Part shown: positions 9,100 through 19,306 of the stretch, piece after piece
Layout: every line of letters starts with the position of its first letter
Numbering within the stretch: position 1 is the stretch's first letter
Assembly: GCA_039806955.1 (NCBI GenBank)
Contig: JBDHQI010000008.1
Span: forward strand, 79,536-143,535
Length of the DNA: 64,000 nucleotides
Direction: 5' to 3'
Origin: JADLHS01 sp039806955
GTDB lineage: Bacteria > Verrucomicrobiota > Verrucomicrobiia > Limisphaerales > JADLHS01
The notes under the pieces: generated by a model
What the model was told of the DNA's origin: nothing
What the model saw: the letters and a program-made list of their open reading frames with translations, nothing else
Database searches by the model: none
Position numbers and translations under genes: made by a program

Positions 9100-12000
9100 C
9101 TATGGCTCCACCGCCGGCGTGGCGAGTCTGAAAAACGCCGTTTCCGGATTATCATTCGTCCAACGGAACCAAGCGTCCTGCAAGCTGGGCGGCGACAGGA
9201 CGCGTTCCCAGGCAGCGTTTGCGTCAAGTGTGGTCGCGCGCTCCAAAAAATACTCACTGGCGCGACTGGGCCATTGCAACACGATGGTGGCCGGTGGATC
9301 CCGATGAATCTGCAACCAAGCCGTGGCGGGCACCTTGACCTCGACTTCAGCCGTGGTCGGCACCTGCAAAATGAGCCAGCCTTGCGACGGCGAATACGCA
9401 TGGGGCGCAGAAAGAGAAACAGACTGCCCATTGATCCGCACCTGTGGAGTTTGGCGAATCCCATTGAGCAACAACCAATGCGGCGACGTTGACCAACCTT
9501 GCACCGTAAAGCGAAAACCATCCGATCGCTCCTCCAAATCGGTCAATTGTCCGGCCGCATGGACGCGCACCCCGAAACGGCGCAACACTTGATAATCATA
9601 AACCGGGCGCGAGCCAAAGTATTGCCAGCTTTGTGAAAGCGCGGTGGCCGGATTGATGGCGGGAGCGTGGCGAGATTGAAGGCGCAGTGTAAAGCTGTCC
9701 GGCAATAATCCCTGCCGCGCCGGTTCATCGTTGCGATAGACCTGCTGCACAGCGGAGGCCACGATGGAATCCGCCAAGGCGGTCCACGGTCCGGACGAGT
9801 CATAACGAGCCAGCCGGTAGAGCGCATTGCCGTAAACCAGACCGCACCATTGCACGGGCAATCCAATCCACAGTGGCGCCACCCAGCCAGTCGCGCCCAG
9901 CACCGCAATGCTCGCCCCCACTCCCACCGGTCCGGTCGTGACCGGATCAAGATAGACGAAAGGAACTCCCGTCCACGCCCAATAGCGGGCCCGGTCCAGC
10001 AACGTGATGTCTCCAGTCAGTTCATAACCCAGCGTGTAGGCGCGGACCAGCCGGGCGGCGGCCAGCACATCCGGAGTATGCAAGGGAATCTCCCAGGTCT
10101 GGGCGCCGCGGGGCACGGTTCGGTCGAACTTGGAGAGCGCGCGAAGGTGCAGCAAGCCGTTGGTTAGCAGCGGGCGATCTCCGGTGAGCAGCGCGATTTC
10201 CAACAACCGCGCCACCACCTCGCCCACCAGACCGTTGGCCTCTTTGGACCAGTGGGTCTGGCTGTAGTCCGGCCCGGCGGCCGGGGCTTCATAGAGGATC
10301 ACGCCCGGACCTTGAAATCGCTGCAGCAGTTGCTCCCCCTGGGTGCGGGCGCTGTTCACATTTTCGGCCACCGCACCGTAAACCAGTGGCGCGGTTGGAT
10401 GCCAGACGTGCCCCAGGCCGCTCAGCACGTAATGCTCCGGAGAGACGGCAGCGATGGCGGCCGAGGCCAGCGTGCGCAGTTGGTTGGACAGGGTCGTGTC
10501 TTGCACGCCGCCGGCCAGCCAGTCGAGCCAGACTGCGGCTTCGGCGGAGGGGACGGCGACAAACCCGGAAGCATCCGCATGCCGAAACAGATTTTCTTCA
10601 CGAATGGCGGAATCAAGCCAGCCGTTCGCTTCCAACTGATTGAAGCTGGTCTCGTTCAGGTCCGGGGTCGGCGGCGTGATCGTCCCGTGCAGTTCCACGT
10701 ATTTTTGGATGGCCGGCACCACACTTTCACCCGCGCCACCCAGTAATTTGGCGCGCAGCACCAAAGGTTCATTCGCGGCCAACCCCCGGCCACCGTACGG
10801 GAGCAAATTCCCTTCATCGCGATTCAACCCATCGGAACCGGGGCAAATGATCCCCAGCAAATGCCCCCCGGAATGGAACTGGCGATCCGGGGAATCAAAG
10901 GCGGGCGCAAAGTCGGAATCGGTTTCCCACGTAACACCGAGATAACGTCCCTGCGCCTGCAAGGCCATGAGTGGAAACGTGAGTTTGACGGCGTCCGGAA
11001 CCAAGCGCCGCGCACCATAGCCGCGCACATCCGCTTCCGAACTGCTGGGTTCATTTTCCAGGTATTCCACGCCGCTCAACAACGCCTGATTTTTGTTCGT
11101 GCCGAACGTGTCCGTTCCCGCCAACAAACAGAGCATGGGTAGAAAAATTACTTCACGATTGGTATTCACCGTGACCGATGTTTCAATTTCGATGACCCCG
11201 CCCGTGGACGCACGAAACGCCTGGGAAAAGCTCCATTGCCCGCCGTCGGGATCCATCAACGTGGTTTCAGCAACCAAACGGTCATTAACCATTTGCACCG
11301 TTGCGCTCGCGCTGGCGCCGTCCAACGCCACCCAGCGTGCCTGCTGATTGTCGAGATAGCCCAGCAACGCATTGGGATAACCCGCTGCGAACGATTGGCC
11401 TTCCACTTCCACTTGAAACATTCCCGGCCCACCGGGCGCATGGCGGATCCGCAATCCCGCCGAAGTCACGGAGAGGGCGGATTCGTCGGGTTGCGGTTGG
11501 AGAGGCGTCGGCCAGGCCGGTGGAGTGATTTCCGGGCGCGGTTCGAACCACAGCCGTTCCACCAGACAATTCCCGTTGTCGCCCGGCGGATCAAAACGCA
11601 AACGGTAGCCAGAGCCGAGCGCTGGACAGCGCGCTTTAACCTCAGTCCAAACTCCCGCCGGTACGTCGAATCGCACGGAGTCTTCCTCGGTCAGTCCCGT
11701 TTGATAATAAAATACCTGCGCCATTCCGGCGGTGTCCGATTTAAGCCGCAAGTGCATCCAGAGCGGGGTGTCGGCTGGATAATTTCGCACCGGGCCGCGC
11801 ACGTAGGGATCGTCACCACCGATTTCGATCTTCAACCCTTCCGGTGTTGGCGTTAAAGCAGCGATGGCGTGCCAAGCCTCCCAAGCCGTCACATCGGGCC
11901 GGGTGCGAAAATCAAAATCAGGTAATGCGCTGCGTTCCTCGAAACGCACGGCCGCAAACGTGGCGCTGCCGCTTTGACCGGGCGGATCAATCCGCAGACG

Positions 12001-12393
12001 ATAGTTTGCGCCCAGCGGCGGCACGGCGAGACGCACTTGCACCCATTCGCCCGACGGCACTGCGGCCTGCACGGAATTGGCTTCAGAGGCGCCACCGTTG
12101 GCGGGAAAGTAGAACACTTGCAAAACGCCGCCGACTTCCGAGTGCAACCAGACGCGCAGCCACAACGGTTGTCCGTCGGGATAATCGCGCGGGGGGCCGG
12201 TAAAATAGGGGTCCGCGCCGTTGATGTCCGCGCGCAGTCCTTCCGACGTGGTCACCAACGCGCTGAGATCATGCTGCGCGGTCCACCCTTGTCTTCCGGC
12301 CGGCGTCGTGAAATCAAATTCCGGCAACGCGGCTGGCAACCGGCACGCCAGGGCCAATACAATAATCGTTCCGAAAAGTTTGATCCGATTCAT
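9100..12393 (-). CDS. large exported protein with paired N-terminal beta domains and a toroid-like region
   Basis: Exported protein of unknown function, possibly acting on polysaccharide. A signal peptide covers residues 1-22 (ends RLPAAL). Two homologous beta-rich domains follow, about 23-160 and 163-300, each with PDFDF/PEFDF, GADPY or GDDPY, R-D/N-YP, LW-R/H-L and YRLR-DPPG; they look like carbohydrate-binding modules. A beta-supersandwich-like part spans about 310-600. A helical region (about 620-960) with repeated Trp/His pairs suggests an alpha/alpha toroid as in several glycoside hydrolase and lyase families, but no family-defining catalytic motif is seen. The C-terminus ends in the shared module (YFLERATTL then W-x-x-V and AFFRLA). 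The ATG overlaps the stop of the pseudopilin-like remnant as ATGA, suggesting former translational coupling. Confidence 0.75.
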   Translation of the reverse strand: MNRIKLFGTIIVLALACRLPAALPEFDFTTPAGRQGWTAQHDLSALVTTSEGLRADINGADPYFTGPPRDYPDGQPLWLRVWLHSEVGGVLQVFYFPANGGASEANSVQAAVPSGEWVQVRLAVPPLGANYRLRIDPPGQSGSATFAAVRFEERSALPDFDFRTRPDVTAWEAWHAIAALTPTPEGLKIEIGGDDPYVRGPVRNYPADTPLWMHLRLKSDTAGMAQVFYYQTGLTEEDSVRFDVPAGVWTEVKARCPALGSGYRLRFDPPGDNGNCLVERLWFEPRPEITPPAWPTPLQPQPDESALSVTSAGLRIRHAPGGPGMFQVEVEGQSFAAGYPNALLGYLDNQQARWVALDGASASATVQMVNDRLVAETTLMDPDGGQWSFSQAFRASTGGVIEIETSVTVNTNREVIFLPMLCLLAGTDTFGTNKNQALLSGVEYLENEPSSSEADVRGYGARRLVPDAVKLTFPLMALQAQGRYLGVTWETDSDFAPAFDSPDRQFHSGGHLLGIICPGSDGLNRDEGNLLPYGGRGLAANEPLVLRAKLLGGAGESVVPAIQKYVELHGTITPPTPDLNETSFNQLEANGWLDSAIREENLFRHADASGFVAVPSAEAAVWLDWLAGGVQDTTLSNQLRTLASAAIAAVSPEHYVLSGLGHVWHPTAPLVYGAVAENVNSARTQGEQLLQRFQGPGVILYEAPAAGPDYSQTHWSKEANGLVGEVVARLLEIALLTGDRPLLTNGLLHLRALSKFDRTVPRGAQTWEIPLHTPDVLAAARLVRAYTLGYELTGDITLLDRARYWAWTGVPFVYLDPVTTGPVGVGASIAVLGATGWVAPLWIGLPVQWCGLVYGNALYRLARYDSSGPWTALADSIVASAVQQVYRNDEPARQGLLPDSFTLRLQSRHAPAINPATALSQSWQYFGSRPVYDYQVLRRFGVRVHAAGQLTDLEERSDGFRFTVQGWSTSPHWLLLNGIRQTPQVRINGQSVSLSAPHAYSPSQGWLILQVPTTAEVEVKVPATAWLQIHRDPPATIVLQWPSRASEYFLERATTLDANAAWERVLSPPSLQDAWFRWTNDNPETAFFRLATPAVEP

Positions 12394-12797
12394 TCCTTGA
12401 ACTTTATGATGATTCCGTTAGTGGTGCGCAACGTGATCGTTTCCACATGTCCATTGAAGAGAGCGATGTTGCCCCGCCACTCGGATGCCGTTTCCCATGA
12501 CGCCACCCGAGATCATAAGTGCCGTCGGACGCGCGCCCCAGCCAGACTGCCGCGGGATGATTCAACTCATACGAAACATCCGCCGCGCCGAGCGTTTGCG
12601 CGGGTTCACGAATCGAAGCCAGCGTCACCGTTTTCGGGCTGGTGACCGCGGGCGGAAAACTAACCAGCGTGTACTGATTCATCGCGTAACTGATGCGCCA
12701 GGGATTGGCCGGCATACCGGCTTGGTATTCGCGGAAAGTGCGCCAGTGATTTTCCCGCAACCGCGCCGGGCACGGATAGATGCCCCGGGCAAAATCA
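12390..12797 (-). pseudogene. pseudopilin-like (H-X9-DG / DUF1559-type) gene remnant with frameshift
   Basis: The stretch between the GH16 gene and the 1097-aa gene is not empty. Reading down from about 12797, one frame encodes GIYPCPARLRENHWR, then WRISYAMNQYTL and LGWRHGKR. From about 12490 the homology continues one base out of frame as ASEWRGNIALFNGHVETI, ending at TGA 12392-12390. CP-x(n)-SY-x-MN and RH-x(n)-ALFNGHVE is the C-terminal pattern of the type II secretion-like H-X9-DG pseudopilin proteins abundant in Planctomycetes and Verrucomicrobia. The N-terminal prepilin helix is absent, so it is truncated as well as frameshifted. Its stop overlaps the next start codon (ATGA). A single sequencing error could account for the frameshift but not for the missing N-terminus. 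Confidence 0.65.
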
Positions 12798-13568
12798 CTT
12801 GAAATCATAAACGCGCACATAATCCACTTCAAAGTAATCCGGAAGCTGGGCTGATTTAATGTCGCCCGCCCACGTGCCGATTTCATTGGTGAGTTTGAGA
12901 AACTCGGGCACTTGTGAGACGCCCCCCGCGTCGCTGCGCCAGACTTCCTTGCCATCCACGTAAAAGACGTATTCCGTCGGCAGCCACAACAGTCCATACG
13001 TGTGAAAACCTGTCGTGGTTTCCGGCAGGGAAAATTTGTGTCCGGCGGATTTGTGATCCTTGCCGTAACCGTCCCAGTGAAGATTGCAGGTCAGCCGGCC
13101 ATCGCGCCACGGCATTTCCACGATGTCAATCTCCGTGCCGTCCCGTCCGCCCTCGCCCACCTGACCCACGCCGTCGCACATCATCCAGAAAGCCGACCAA
13201 TGCCCCGGCTGACGGGGCATTTTGCAGCGGGCTTCAAAATAGCCGAAGGCGTACTCGAACTTGCCGCGCGTGTTGACCGCGCCGCAGGTGTAACGGTCGC
13301 CATCACGCCGGGTGCGCAACAGCAAGCTCCCCCGCCCGTTCACGTAAGCGTCGTCCTGAACCCAAAATCCGTCACGACGTTTCCAGTCGCCGAGCCGATT
13401 CCACTTCGTCTCGTCGAGTTGCTCGCCTTCAAATTCATCGTGCCAGATCAACTTCCATTCCTTGCCGTCGGGCGCGGGTGGCAGGAACGCCTGATTCTTT
13501 TGAGTCAAACTGGAGCAGCCCGAAGCCAAAACGACGGAGAGCAAGACGACGTAAAGATGGAGTTTCAT
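12795..13568 (-). CDS. GH16 family glycoside hydrolase, lipoprotein
   Basis: Endo-acting beta-glucanase/laminarinase or galactanase-type enzyme of glycoside hydrolase family 16, membrane-anchored outside the cytoplasm. The catalytic signature EIDIVEMP (two Glu flanking Asp, beta-bulge form ExDxxE) is clear. WHDEFEG and LDETKWN near the N-terminus and DYVRVYDF at the C-terminus are family marks. The start at 13568 is preferred: MKLHLYVV begins a lipoprotein signal with lipobox LASGC (Cys18), and TGAGGT lies upstream on the minus strand; an earlier in-frame start at 13610 would add 14 hydrophilic residues. The length of 257 aa is a catalytic domain without a binding module. It lies in a minus-strand run with the discoidin-domain protein and the 1097-aa protein. 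Substrate specificity is not decidable here. Confidence 0.93.
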   Translation of the reverse strand: MKLHLYVVLLSVVLASGCSSLTQKNQAFLPPAPDGKEWKLIWHDEFEGEQLDETKWNRLGDWKRRDGFWVQDDAYVNGRGSLLLRTRRDGDRYTCGAVNTRGKFEYAFGYFEARCKMPRQPGHWSAFWMMCDGVGQVGEGGRDGTEIDIVEMPWRDGRLTCNLHWDGYGKDHKSAGHKFSLPETTTGFHTYGLLWLPTEYVFYVDGKEVWRSDAGGVSQVPEFLKLTNEIGTWAGDIKSAQLPDYFEVDYVRVYDFK

Positions 13569-13665
13569 AAGTGCTACCTCAGCGTAGGCCGAGGTTTGCT
13601 GGCGATGCAAGCTTTACGGCCCATGCCCGATAAAATCCGTTCGCTGAGTGGCTGGTAAGCGCGGT

Positions 13666-16461
13666 TTAATCACCCGCATGAAGTGCGCGCAGTTCGAACG
13701 GATGCAAATCCAGCAACACCTTGCCTTCATTGGCCGCGAGCGTTCGACCACCGACCAATTCCGTCAACTCACCCGTTTTCGCCAGTTGCAGCGCGACGGC
13801 TTTTTTAGCGACCCAACCCGTGTTAACGATGGCGTAATACGTGCCGTGTTTCGGTGTGCGAATGGCGCGCACCACCACTTCCGCATCGGCACTGGCTTGC
13901 GGCAAGCGCTCGCTGGCCAGCGCGGGTAAGGCGAGAAAGTTCGCGTTGAATTCGCGCACGTATTGTGGAAACCCGCGCCCGAAATTACTGCCGATGAGAT
14001 AGCCCAACAGCGTTGGATCACCATTCGCCACCGCCAGCGCCTCGGCCATCATGCACGCCGGTCCCGCGTATTCCACGTCCGCGACGAAATAACCCAGCTT
14101 CGGTTTGTCATTGCGGTCAAACATCATGTCTTCGTTGAGCGTATAGTGACGGATCGCGGCCAAACCAGACGGACCGCGGAACGCATCAAACGTCTGCGGC
14201 GCGACCACCGTGTAAAACCGGTTGAACCCGTGCGTGAGCAACACGCCCGGCGTCTCGCGATAGCGCTGCGGATCGGCCGGAGGTTGGGAGTGCGGCCATT
14301 CCCAGTCGCCCCAATTCAGCGGCGCGGACAGCAACGCTTCCAGATACAACTGCTCGTTCACCACGCGTTCGATGGGGAGCGGCACGACCGGACGGTTCTC
14401 GCGATGGTGTTCGGGTGCGGCGAGAATTCTTTTCCATCCCGCCACGTCATCCGTAACGAGCCGGTTTTCCCAAGTCGCAAAGCGCGGCCCGGGTTCGCTC
14501 GCCTCCGTGGTGTAAAGCACCAGCGCTTCGGGCAAACCGTGCTGGCGAAGATAATCGCGGAGGCCCATGAGAAACTCGCGGCGCTTGCCGAACCACCAGG
14601 CTTCGTAACGCTGCAGCAACGCCGGGTCCGCGATCAAGTCGGCGCGCGACACCGCCTGATTTCCATTGGCTTCGCGGGCGAACCGTTCGCGCGTGGCGTC
14701 GCCGAAACCCATCGGCAATTGTCCGCGCGGTCGCAACCACGCCCCCACAAAGCGCACGCGGTCTTCGAGTCGCACCACCGTCAGTTCGAGCATTTTCTGA
14801 AAGTCCACCAGCGTGTCTGGATCGGTGAGATCAGCGTTCGCATTCTCCGCCCAGGTAATGTGCGTGTAGGCGTCATCGCGAGTGAGCGGTTTCGCGCGCC
14901 GTTGATTGCCCAGGCCGCGGTTGCCGCGGCTGCCAGCGTATTCGTAATAAGGCAGGATGTCAAAACCGCGTTCGCCCATGAGCGCGACAATTTGCGCCCA
15001 GAGGTTCTTCGTGCTGCCGTTGAAATGCACCCAATCGTTTCCGCCATACGGCGTCGGATCCCAATGCTGACAGGCGCCAAATTCCAACAGGTCTTTGGTG
15101 TAAGTGTTCAATCCAAGGAAGCGCATCTGGTTCGCCTTGAACCGATACCAATCCAGTCGGTCGTTCACGCCGCGCTCGATTTCCTTGGCGCCTTCCATCA
15201 CGCCGTCCGACATTTCCTCACGCCAGAAGAGGTGGCGACGAGGCAACGCCGATGGCGGCCAAGGCAACGGTTGCGCCAGTGCCGTTTCATTTTCCACTTC
15301 GTAAAGGCGTAGGCGCGAAACCGCCGCGCCGCGCGAGGTGGGATCATTCGCCCGGGAAAACTGCGCGATCACGACATCAAAACCATCATCGGCGGTGAGC
15401 CGGCGTTCCCCCGCACCGCGCAGAAACACGAGATCGGGAAAGCGATCGTGCAGATTGAAATAGAGCGACCAGTTCTCGTAGCGCCCCGAGAGCGGCAGGC
15501 GCAACGACTCGGGATTGTTGTTGACGTATTTGGGATGGAGCGCATCGCCAATGGTCGTGCCGGTATGAAAACCGCGCGAGGTTTCGTTGCCGCCGTTCAT
15601 CACGATCACACTGCGCGGTTGATCCTCGGGATACTCGACCGACAACACGTAAGCCGCGCCTGGCTTGAGTCGTTTCCATTTGCCGATGCGGAACGCCAGG
15701 TAGCTCGCTTCATCAGCAGTGGGTTGAAGCACGCGACACGGCTGATCGAGAATGGTTTCAATGCGGCTCACCCGCGCCGGGCTTTCGCGAAATTGGTGAT
15801 CTGGTTCGGTGGCGGCGCAATCCACTTCATCCACCAATCGCACCCGACCGAACGGTGGCAGCTCGAGCCACGGTCGCCGGGCAAGTTCGGCTTCGGCTTG
15901 TTGTAAAGCGGCTTCGCGTTCGGCGTGTTCACGAGCCTCCGCCGCTTTACGTTCGAGCCAGGCGCGATGCGCCTCGGGCGTAAATTCATAAAGGGCGATC
16001 TCGGCGAAATTTGCGCCCGAAGACTTCAGCTCGAGCTTCAAGTAACGCGTTGTGATTTCGAGCGGAATCCGAATCCAGTGCCGGTACGCATCGCAATCGT
16101 AGTTCGTAACTACTTGCCAGTGGCCCGGCTCGCCGGCGGCGATGTCGAACTCGCCTTCGTTGTGCGTATCAAAGACCCAGAGCGCGGAGAGATTACGCGC
16201 CTGGCCAAGATCAATTGTGGCGCTGAAAGGAAACTGCCGCCAATGCTGCGAAGCCACGCTCCATCCGTTCGTGGCGGCAAGTTGCGGCGGATCACCGACG
16301 CGCGCCTGCTCATCCACCAAACCGGAAAAGTCCGCCAACGGCGAACTGCTGCGGACCATCTCGGGTCGCAATGGCACCCGTTGTTCCTGAGCCGTCACCG
16401 CGCAGGCCCACCACGACATCAGTAATCCGAAAGCGGCAATGATTCGGGAAGTTACAAACAT
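13666..16461 (-). CDS. exported protein with F5/8-type C (discoidin) domain and large C-terminal hydrolase-like region
   Basis: Exported 931-aa protein of unknown activity. The signal peptide is residues 1-24 (ends VTAQ). Residues about 55-160 look like an F5/8 type C/discoidin galactose-binding domain (ATIDLGQARNLSALWVFD, then RYLKLELKSSGANFAEIALYEF). A short Ala/Glu-rich helical linker spans 164-200. The remaining 700 residues contain a YRFKANQMRFLGLNTYTKDL segment and FDILPYYEYAGSRG, followed by a conserved-looking WGDWEWPHS; the pattern suggests a TIM-barrel glycoside hydrolase, but no family is recognised. It is the first gene of the minus-strand run leading to GH16, divergent from the FAD oxidoreductase gene with 116 bp between them, a natural place for shared promoters. 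Role in glycan degradation is inferred from context. Confidence 0.75.
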   Translation of the reverse strand: MFVTSRIIAAFGLLMSWWACAVTAQEQRVPLRPEMVRSSSPLADFSGLVDEQARVGDPPQLAATNGWSVASQHWRQFPFSATIDLGQARNLSALWVFDTHNEGEFDIAAGEPGHWQVVTNYDCDAYRHWIRIPLEITTRYLKLELKSSGANFAEIALYEFTPEAHRAWLERKAAEAREHAEREAALQQAEAELARRPWLELPPFGRVRLVDEVDCAATEPDHQFRESPARVSRIETILDQPCRVLQPTADEASYLAFRIGKWKRLKPGAAYVLSVEYPEDQPRSVIVMNGGNETSRGFHTGTTIGDALHPKYVNNNPESLRLPLSGRYENWSLYFNLHDRFPDLVFLRGAGERRLTADDGFDVVIAQFSRANDPTSRGAAVSRLRLYEVENETALAQPLPWPPSALPRRHLFWREEMSDGVMEGAKEIERGVNDRLDWYRFKANQMRFLGLNTYTKDLLEFGACQHWDPTPYGGNDWVHFNGSTKNLWAQIVALMGERGFDILPYYEYAGSRGNRGLGNQRRAKPLTRDDAYTHITWAENANADLTDPDTLVDFQKMLELTVVRLEDRVRFVGAWLRPRGQLPMGFGDATRERFAREANGNQAVSRADLIADPALLQRYEAWWFGKRREFLMGLRDYLRQHGLPEALVLYTTEASEPGPRFATWENRLVTDDVAGWKRILAAPEHHRENRPVVPLPIERVVNEQLYLEALLSAPLNWGDWEWPHSQPPADPQRYRETPGVLLTHGFNRFYTVVAPQTFDAFRGPSGLAAIRHYTLNEDMMFDRNDKPKLGYFVADVEYAGPACMMAEALAVANGDPTLLGYLIGSNFGRGFPQYVREFNANFLALPALASERLPQASADAEVVVRAIRTPKHGTYYAIVNTGWVAKKAVALQLAKTGELTELVGGRTLAANEGKVLLDLHPFELRALHAGD

Positions 16462-16577
16462 GGTTTCAACTTTATGGCATCAGCCTGTCGCAAGTCGCCC
16501 GGATTCGTCAACTCCACATCGAAAACCCGCGACTTTGCGCGCTCGACAGGACTTCATCATTCCCGCCATGATGACAC

Positions 16578-19268
16578 ATGATGAGCTTTTGTCGGGTAAT
16601 TGGCGCACAGGTATTTTTCGTTGCGTTCGTGGCGCAAGCAGCCACCGTGGTTGAATCGGATATCTGCGTCTATGGTGGGACTTCCGGCGGCATTGCGGCA
16701 GCGGTGCAAGCCACGCGCCTGGGCAAAAGTGTCGCACTCGCCGTGTTCAATACGGATTTAGGGGGCTTGACCGCCGGCGGTCTGGGCGCCACCGACGTGG
16801 GCAACATCGGCTCCATCGGCGGCGTGTCGCGCGAGTTCTACCGACGCATCGGCCAGCGTTACAATCAAGTGGAACGCTTCAATTTCGAGCCGCACGTGGC
16901 GCGATCCGTGTACACCGACTGGCTGGCGGAAGTTGGCGTGACCCCGCGCTGGCATCAACGCCTTGCCGCCGTGACCAAGACCGGCCCCCGCATCACTGAA
17001 ATCACCATGGAAGACGGCACCATTTACCGCGCCCAAATGTTCATTGATGCAACCTACGAAGGCGATCTGATGGCGTTGGCCGGGGTGAGTTTCACTTTCG
17101 GTCGTGAGGGCACGAATGTTTACGGCGAATCACTGAACGGCATCCGCGCGGAAACGCCGTTTCATCAATTCACGGTGAACGTGGACCCGTACGTTGAACC
17201 CGGCAATCCGGCGAGTGGCTTGCTGCCGTTCATTCAGGCCGGGGACGGCGGCACGCCCGGCGACGGCGATCACCGCATCCAAGCCTTCAATTACCGCCTG
17301 TGCTTCACGCAAAATCCAACAAACCAACTGCCGCACGTCGTGCCGCCGGATTATGATCCTGCGCGGTACGAATTGCTGGGGCGACTGCTCGACGCGCAAG
17401 TGGCCGCGGGTGAAACGCCCACGCTCAATCAGTTCTTCGGCGTGATCAACATGCCGAACGGCAAAACCGACATGAACAACAAGGGCGCGTTCTCCACCGA
17501 TTTCATCGGAATGAATTATACCTACCCGACCAACACGTACGCCGCGCGCGAGCAGATGGACCGGGCGCATCTCGAATACCTGCAGGGTCTGGTTTATTAC
17601 CTCGCCACCAGTCCGCGGGTGCCGGCCAATTTGCGCGCCGAGATGCAGAGCTGGGGACCGTGCCGCGATGAATGGCCGGAGACCGGCGGTTATTCGCCGC
17701 AAATCTACGTGCGGGAGGCGCGGCGCATGCTCAGCGATTACGTGATGACGCAAGCTGATTGCCAGAGCACGCGGCGGGCGGCGGATTCCATCTGCCTCGG
17801 GTCCTACAACATGGATTCGCACAACTGCCAGCGCGTCGTGCAAAACGGTTGGGTGCGCAATGAAGGCGACGTGCAGGTTCGTTCGCCCATTCCCTATCCG
17901 ATTTCCTACCGTTCCATCGTGCCGCGCGCGGACGAATGTGAAAACCTCTTCGTCACCTTCGCCATCGCGGCAAGTCACATCGCCTTCGGCTCCACCCGCA
18001 TGGAGCCCGTGTTCATGATGGCAAGTCAATCCGCCGCCACCGCCGCCGCGTTCGCGATTGACGACGGCGTGCCGGTGCAGCAGGTCAATTACGGCAAACT
18101 CGCGTTGCAACTGCGCGCCGACGGACAAATTCTGACCTGGGGCGATCCCGGCGTGAGCGGAGTGGCAGTAGATAATTCCGATCCGCAAGTCGCATTCAGC
18201 GGCGTCTGGAGCAACAGCACTTCGGTGGCTGGTTATTGGGGGAATAATTACGCGCATGACGGCGACGAACTGAAAGGCGTCAAAATGGCGGTGTTCCGCC
18301 CCAACCTGCCCGCCACGGATTTGTATGACGTTTATCTCCGCTGGACGACGCACCCGAACCGCGCCACCAACGTTCCGGTGGACCTCGTGCATCCGGCTGG
18401 AGTCGAAACGGTGAGCGTGGATCAAACTCAGCATAACGGCACGTGGATGCGTCTGCTCACCACCAATTTCAACGCGGGCACAAATGGCTATCTGCGTCTG
18501 CGCACCACGGGCACGAGCGGCTTTGTGATCGCCGATGCCGCGCGTTGGGTTTCGGCCGCGGACAGCGATCAACCCGAGATGCAACTCATCGCCTCCGATC
18601 CCGTGACGAGTGAAACTGGAAAAACGGCCCGACTGCTGTTTAGTCGGCCGGCGTTTGCCACCAACACAACCATCACGGTGCAGTATCAATTGGGCGGCAC
18701 GGCGACCAGCGGCGTGGACGTGGAAGCCTTGCCCGGCTCGGTCATTTTGCCGGCGGGCACGCCGAACGTGAGCGTGACGGTTTCCGCCATCAATGACGCG
18801 ATTCCCGAGGGCGATAAAACATTGACCATAACCCTCGCTCCCGGAACGGACTATCGGGTTGGCGCGCTGGACACCGCGACGGTGCGGATCCTGGATACGC
18901 CGTTTGACGGTTGGCGGTTCAAATACTTTTCCGCCAGCGAACTGACCCAGGCCGAAGTGAGTGGTCCGGAGGCGGATCCAGATCAGGATGGCGCGAGCAA
19001 CTGGCAGGAGTTTCTGGCCGGCACTGATCCGCATAATGCCGTCAGTGTGCTGCGCGTGCGCATTGATGCCGCCACCAACACGGCAGTCATTCAATTTCTG
19101 GCCAGCGCCAATCGCGCGTTCACTTTGCAGTACCGCGACAACTTACCGACGGGCAACTGGCAGGACTTTACCAACCTTGCGCCCGCGACGATTGCACGGA
19201 CGATCGTTTGCACCGACGCGCTTCCGGCAGGTTTCACCAACCGATTTTACCGCGTCCGCGTGCCTTGA
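16578..19268 (+). CDS. exported FAD-dependent oxidoreductase with golvesin-like and Calx-beta domains
   Basis: Flavoprotein of the FAD_oxidored type often annotated as xanthan lyase-like. A signal peptide (about 1-21, ending AQA) is followed by the dinucleotide-binding loop YGGTSGGIAAA (about 32-42), LGGLTAGGLG and an EGDLMALAGVSFTFGREG segment. The flavin domain runs to about 470. A golvesin/xanthan-lyase C-terminal-like beta domain (about 520-665) and a Calx-beta domain (about 675-770) follow. Residues 800-830 hold a calcium-loop-like DPDQDGASNWQEF, and the C-terminus is the shared module ending RFYRVRVP. The ATG at 16578 is followed by a second ATG; either fits the signal peptide. The protein probably oxidises a sugar or polyol outside the cytoplasm; the substrate is unknown. 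The POT transporter gene follows 38 bp downstream. Confidence 0.85.
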   Translation: MMSFCRVIGAQVFFVAFVAQAATVVESDICVYGGTSGGIAAAVQATRLGKSVALAVFNTDLGGLTAGGLGATDVGNIGSIGGVSREFYRRIGQRYNQVERFNFEPHVARSVYTDWLAEVGVTPRWHQRLAAVTKTGPRITEITMEDGTIYRAQMFIDATYEGDLMALAGVSFTFGREGTNVYGESLNGIRAETPFHQFTVNVDPYVEPGNPASGLLPFIQAGDGGTPGDGDHRIQAFNYRLCFTQNPTNQLPHVVPPDYDPARYELLGRLLDAQVAAGETPTLNQFFGVINMPNGKTDMNNKGAFSTDFIGMNYTYPTNTYAAREQMDRAHLEYLQGLVYYLATSPRVPANLRAEMQSWGPCRDEWPETGGYSPQIYVREARRMLSDYVMTQADCQSTRRAADSICLGSYNMDSHNCQRVVQNGWVRNEGDVQVRSPIPYPISYRSIVPRADECENLFVTFAIAASHIAFGSTRMEPVFMMASQSAATAAAFAIDDGVPVQQVNYGKLALQLRADGQILTWGDPGVSGVAVDNSDPQVAFSGVWSNSTSVAGYWGNNYAHDGDELKGVKMAVFRPNLPATDLYDVYLRWTTHPNRATNVPVDLVHPAGVETVSVDQTQHNGTWMRLLTTNFNAGTNGYLRLRTTGTSGFVIADAARWVSAADSDQPEMQLIASDPVTSETGKTARLLFSRPAFATNTTITVQYQLGGTATSGVDVEALPGSVILPAGTPNVSVTVSAINDAIPEGDKTLTITLAPGTDYRVGALDTATVRILDTPFDGWRFKYFSASELTQAEVSGPEADPDQDGASNWQEFLAGTDPHNAVSVLRVRIDAATNTAVIQFLASANRAFTLQYRDNLPTGNWQDFTNLAPATIARTIVCTDALPAGFTNRFYRVRVP

Positions 19269-19306
19269 TCCGCTTCGTGGCAACAATCAAAATTCAGTTT
19301 GCAAGC

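Noticed and set aside
17130..19094. A 654-codon open frame antisense to the FAD oxidoreductase gene
   Set aside because: Shadow frame: Arg/His/Gly-rich, no family features, while the plus-strand product has clear flavin and Calx-beta domains.
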